From: Arcobacter lacus
GTDB lineage: Bacteria > Campylobacterota > Campylobacteria > Campylobacterales > Arcobacteraceae
Direction: 5' to 3'
DNA length: 64,000 bases
NCBI RefSeq assembly: GCF_003063295.1
Contig: NZ_MUXF01000016.1
Location: forward strand, 125,421-189,420
Part shown: positions 62,017-64,000 of the stretch, one piece after another
How the letters are laid out: every line of letters starts with the position of its first letter
Position numbering within the stretch: position 1 is the stretch's first letter
Program-made: the position numbers and the translations under genes
The notes under the pieces: model-generated
What the model was told of the DNA's origin: nothing
What the model saw: the letters and a program-made list of their open reading frames with translations, nothing else
Database searches by the model: none

Positions 62017-63228
62017 ATGATGGCTTCTAAAAATAAATATAATCTATTTTTTTATACTTTTTTATTGATAATTGTCTCTATTTTAATTTTAAAAGTAGAG
62101 TTGTCTTTAAGTATTTCTTATAAAGAAGCCTTAAATGTTTTTGTAAATAATTCCATTTTAACTTTTATCACAAAAATTTCTTTATATCTTTTTGGACAAA
62201 ACGATATTGCTTTAAGATTGCCTTTTATCCTTTTTTATTTTTTTAGTGTTATTTTAATGTATAAAATAACTGAAGATTATTTTAAATACGAAAGTGATAG
62301 ATTTATATCAATCCTTATTTTTATGATTCTTCCTGGAGTATTGAGTGCTTCACTTTTAGTAAATAGTGCAATTATTGTAACTTTTCTTACTCTTTTTTAT
62401 ATTTATTATTATCAAAAATATAATAAACATCTTTATATATTATTGTTTATTTGTTTATTTATTGATAACTCTTTCGCAATTCTTTTTTTAGCACTTTTTT
62501 TCTTTTCTTTTAGAAATAAAGATAAAACTTTACTATATATTTCAGCAATACTTTTTGTATTGTCTTTATACATTTATGGTTTCCCTACAGATGGAAAACC
62601 AAAGGGATTTTTAATTGATACAGTTGCAATATATGCAGCTATATTTTCTCCTGTACTTTTTATATATTTTATATATACAATTTATAGAGGAACAATAAGA
62701 AAAGAGAGAAGTTTAAGTTGGTATATATCTATTACAGCTTTACTTATATCTATTGTGTTCTCTTTTAGGCAGAAAATTTATATTGAAGATTTTGCTCCTT
62801 ATGTTGTAATTGCTATTCCATTGATGTTAAAAACTTTTTTACACTCATATAGAATTAGATTAAAACAATTTCGAAAAGTGCATAATATTATTGCTATATT
62901 AATTATTGGGATGTTAGCTTTAAATGTTATTTTTACATTTGTAAATAAACCTTTGTATTTGATTATTTCAGAACCAAAAAGACATTTTGTTTATCAATAC
63001 CATTTTGCAAAAGAGTTAGCTTTTACTTTAAAAGAACAAAATATAGATGAAATTCTTTGTGATGATGAAGAGTTACAACTTCGATTAAAATTTTATAATA
63101 TAAATAAAGGCGAGGACTATTATTTGTCAACAAAAGAGTTTTTTAATTATGATGAAAAAATTAGCATAAAATATTATAATAAAGACCTTTTTGATGTTTA
63201 TATAAAAGATTTGAAAAATCTAAAATGA
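62017..63228 (+). CDS. GT39/ArnT-like membrane glycosyltransferase homologue
   Basis: A 403-residue inner-membrane protein with about nine to ten hydrophobic helices and a soluble C-terminal tail of about 90 residues. The segment near residue 63 (GQNDIALRLPFILFYFFSV) matches the conserved ALRLPSAL-type region of the PMT_2/GT39 family. The tail is shorter than in ArnT, and the usual acidic residues of the first loop are not clear (KEALNVF), so a non-canonical substrate is possible. It overlaps the prepilin-like gene by 4 bp. Confidence 0.7.
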   Translation: MMASKNKYNLFFYTFLLIIVSILILKVELSLSISYKEALNVFVNNSILTFITKISLYLFGQNDIALRLPFILFYFFSVILMYKITEDYFKYESDRFISILIFMILPGVLSASLLVNSAIIVTFLTLFYIYYYQKYNKHLYILLFICLFIDNSFAILFLALFFFSFRNKDKTLLYISAILFVLSLYIYGFPTDGKPKGFLIDTVAIYAAIFSPVLFIYFIYTIYRGTIRKERSLSWYISITALLISIVFSFRQKIYIEDFAPYVVIAIPLMLKTFLHSYRIRLKQFRKVHNIIAILIIGMLALNVIFTFVNKPLYLIISEPKRHFVYQYHFAKELAFTLKEQNIDEILCDDEELQLRLKFYNINKGEDYYLSTKEFFNYDEKISIKYYNKDLFDVYIKDLKNLK

Positions 63229-63839
63229 AAAAGGCTTTTTCTTTATTAGAAATGGTATTAGTTGTAGTTTTAATTGGCTTATTGTATGTTTTATTCATTC
63301 CTAAAAAGCAAATAAATAAACTTGAAGAAGCAACAAATAGAATATCTATGTATTTATCTTATGCAAGATATCAAGCATTTATTGATGATAAATATTCAAA
63401 TGAAGATTTATGGCATAAAAAAAGATGGACTATGAAATTTTTTAGATGTAGGGAAAATGAAGGTGGAGGAATTTACTTTTCTATTTATAGTGAAAAAAAT
63501 GATACAGGACATCCAAATCAAAAGGAAAGTTTAAAAGATCCTCTAACAAATAAATATATTCATAGTAATAATTTTTGTAAAGAGAATAATGAAAATAGTA
63601 AATATGCACTCTTAAGTAAAAATTTTGATATTGAAAAAGTAAATATTAGTTGCAATAATACAGATTCATTAGGACAAATATCTTTTGGAAATGATGGAAA
63701 AGTTTATTCAAAATTATCACATAAACCAGATGAAGCTTATGAATATGAGATAAACACGCCTTGTTCCGTACAATTAACTTCAATAAAAAAAGAAATAAAA
63801 GAGATAAAAATTTATCCCAAAACTACATTTATAGAGTAA
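63225..63839 (+). CDS. Type II secretion/type IV pilus prepilin-like protein
   Basis: A 204-residue protein starting MKKAFSLLEMVLVVVLIGLL: a short basic leader, a likely prepilin-peptidase cleavage before F5, Glu at mature position 5, and a hydrophobic helix. The rest is a globular domain with about four Cys. It would be a minor pseudopilin or type IV pilin-like subunit. It overlaps the upstream gene by 4 bp, an unusual partner. It is followed by the outgoing promoter. Confidence 0.82.
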   Translation: MKKAFSLLEMVLVVVLIGLLYVLFIPKKQINKLEEATNRISMYLSYARYQAFIDDKYSNEDLWHKKRWTMKFFRCRENEGGGIYFSIYSEKNDTGHPNQKESLKDPLTNKYIHSNNFCKENNENSKYALLSKNFDIEKVNISCNNTDSLGQISFGNDGKVYSKLSHKPDEAYEYEINTPCSVQLTSIKKEIKEIKIYPKTTFIE

Positions 63840-63884
63840 AAAACGCGAATTTGGAAATTTAAGCTACATTTTAGGAAAGTACTC

Positions 63885-63913
63885 TTGACAAGAGAAGAAA
63901 AAGGTATTATAAT
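63885..63913 (+). promoter_or_regulatory. Consensus sigma-70 promoter, likely of an rRNA operon
   Basis: TTGACA (63885-63890), exactly 17 bp, then TATAAT (63908-63913), followed by a C-rich discriminator CCCGTCC, unusual in this AT-rich DNA. The downstream 80 bp include CGATCTTTAAAAGA, reminiscent of a boxA-like rRNA leader, with no start codon. The rRNA assignment is inference, because the window ends before any 16S sequence. Confidence 0.8.
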
Positions 63914-64000
63914 TCCCGTCCAATTTGACAAGACGAAGTTCAAAATCAAATTACGATCTTTAAAAGAAGAGAGTTTGTAAAGAAGTAATCTTTGTAAACT

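Overview
The window is AT-rich DNA with the gene content and codon habits of a Campylobacterota bacterium, most like Arcobacter/Aliarcobacter. The signs are small proteins rich in Lys/Ile/Asn, frequent TTG starts, a trmD-rplS pair, an Opr-type porin, and a consensus promoter with an rRNA-operon-like leader at the right edge. Genus is inferred from gene content and cannot be proven here.

Left chromosomal part (1-28775). This is mostly housekeeping: a porin tail, thiE-like, atpB, ilvA, metE with a structured leader and a small Cys-rich ORF upstream, trmD-rplS, a DedA protein, an aminotransferase divergent from an AraC regulator, a Nudix hydrolase, ridA, a DMT exporter, tex, an M42 peptidase and a siroheme nitrite/sulfite reductase. 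Next comes a leftward iron-uptake block: fbpABC, an AraC regulator, a TonB siderophore receptor, a DUF3649-like protein, a PepSY reductase-like protein and a periplasmic anchor protein. Fur-box-like sites precede fbpA and the receptor.

Integrated element (about 28776-61368, 32.6 kb). A perfect 19-bp direct repeat (GGGTAGCTATAGGGTAGCA) flanks it, and a tyrosine integrase starts 6 bp inside the left copy. Inside, left to right, are: (a) a zeta-type kinase with a small overlapping partner; (b) an 8.5-kb segment with IS256-like ends carrying a periplasmic binding protein plus dCache-HAMP-PAS-GGDEF-EAL pair, a resolvase, a diguanylate cyclase and an IS256 transposase; (c) an excisionase/AlpA-like HTH; (d) a replication and recombination module (DUF5906 primase-helicase, DUF932, Gp157-like, Rad52-like, DUF2958, YagK/YfjJ rolling-circle-like Rep); (e) a tightly coupled seven-gene defence operon (DUF4258, a degenerate methylase-specificity fusion, HsdR, HsdM, HsdS, a PD-(D/E)XK-like protein, an MltR/HEPN-like protein); (f) unknown cargo including a secreted protein built of Trp-containing repeats. 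No capsid, portal, terminase or conjugation genes were seen, so the element resembles a phage satellite or an integrative mobilisable element.

Right chromosomal part (61369-64000). pabA/trpG, a GT39-like membrane protein, a prepilin-like protein, then a consensus sigma-70 promoter pointing out of the window, probably for an rRNA operon.

The best candidates for something undescribed are the extended type I restriction operon, with its pseudo-methylase fusion at the front and nuclease/HEPN-like pair at the back, and the satellite-like element that carries it.
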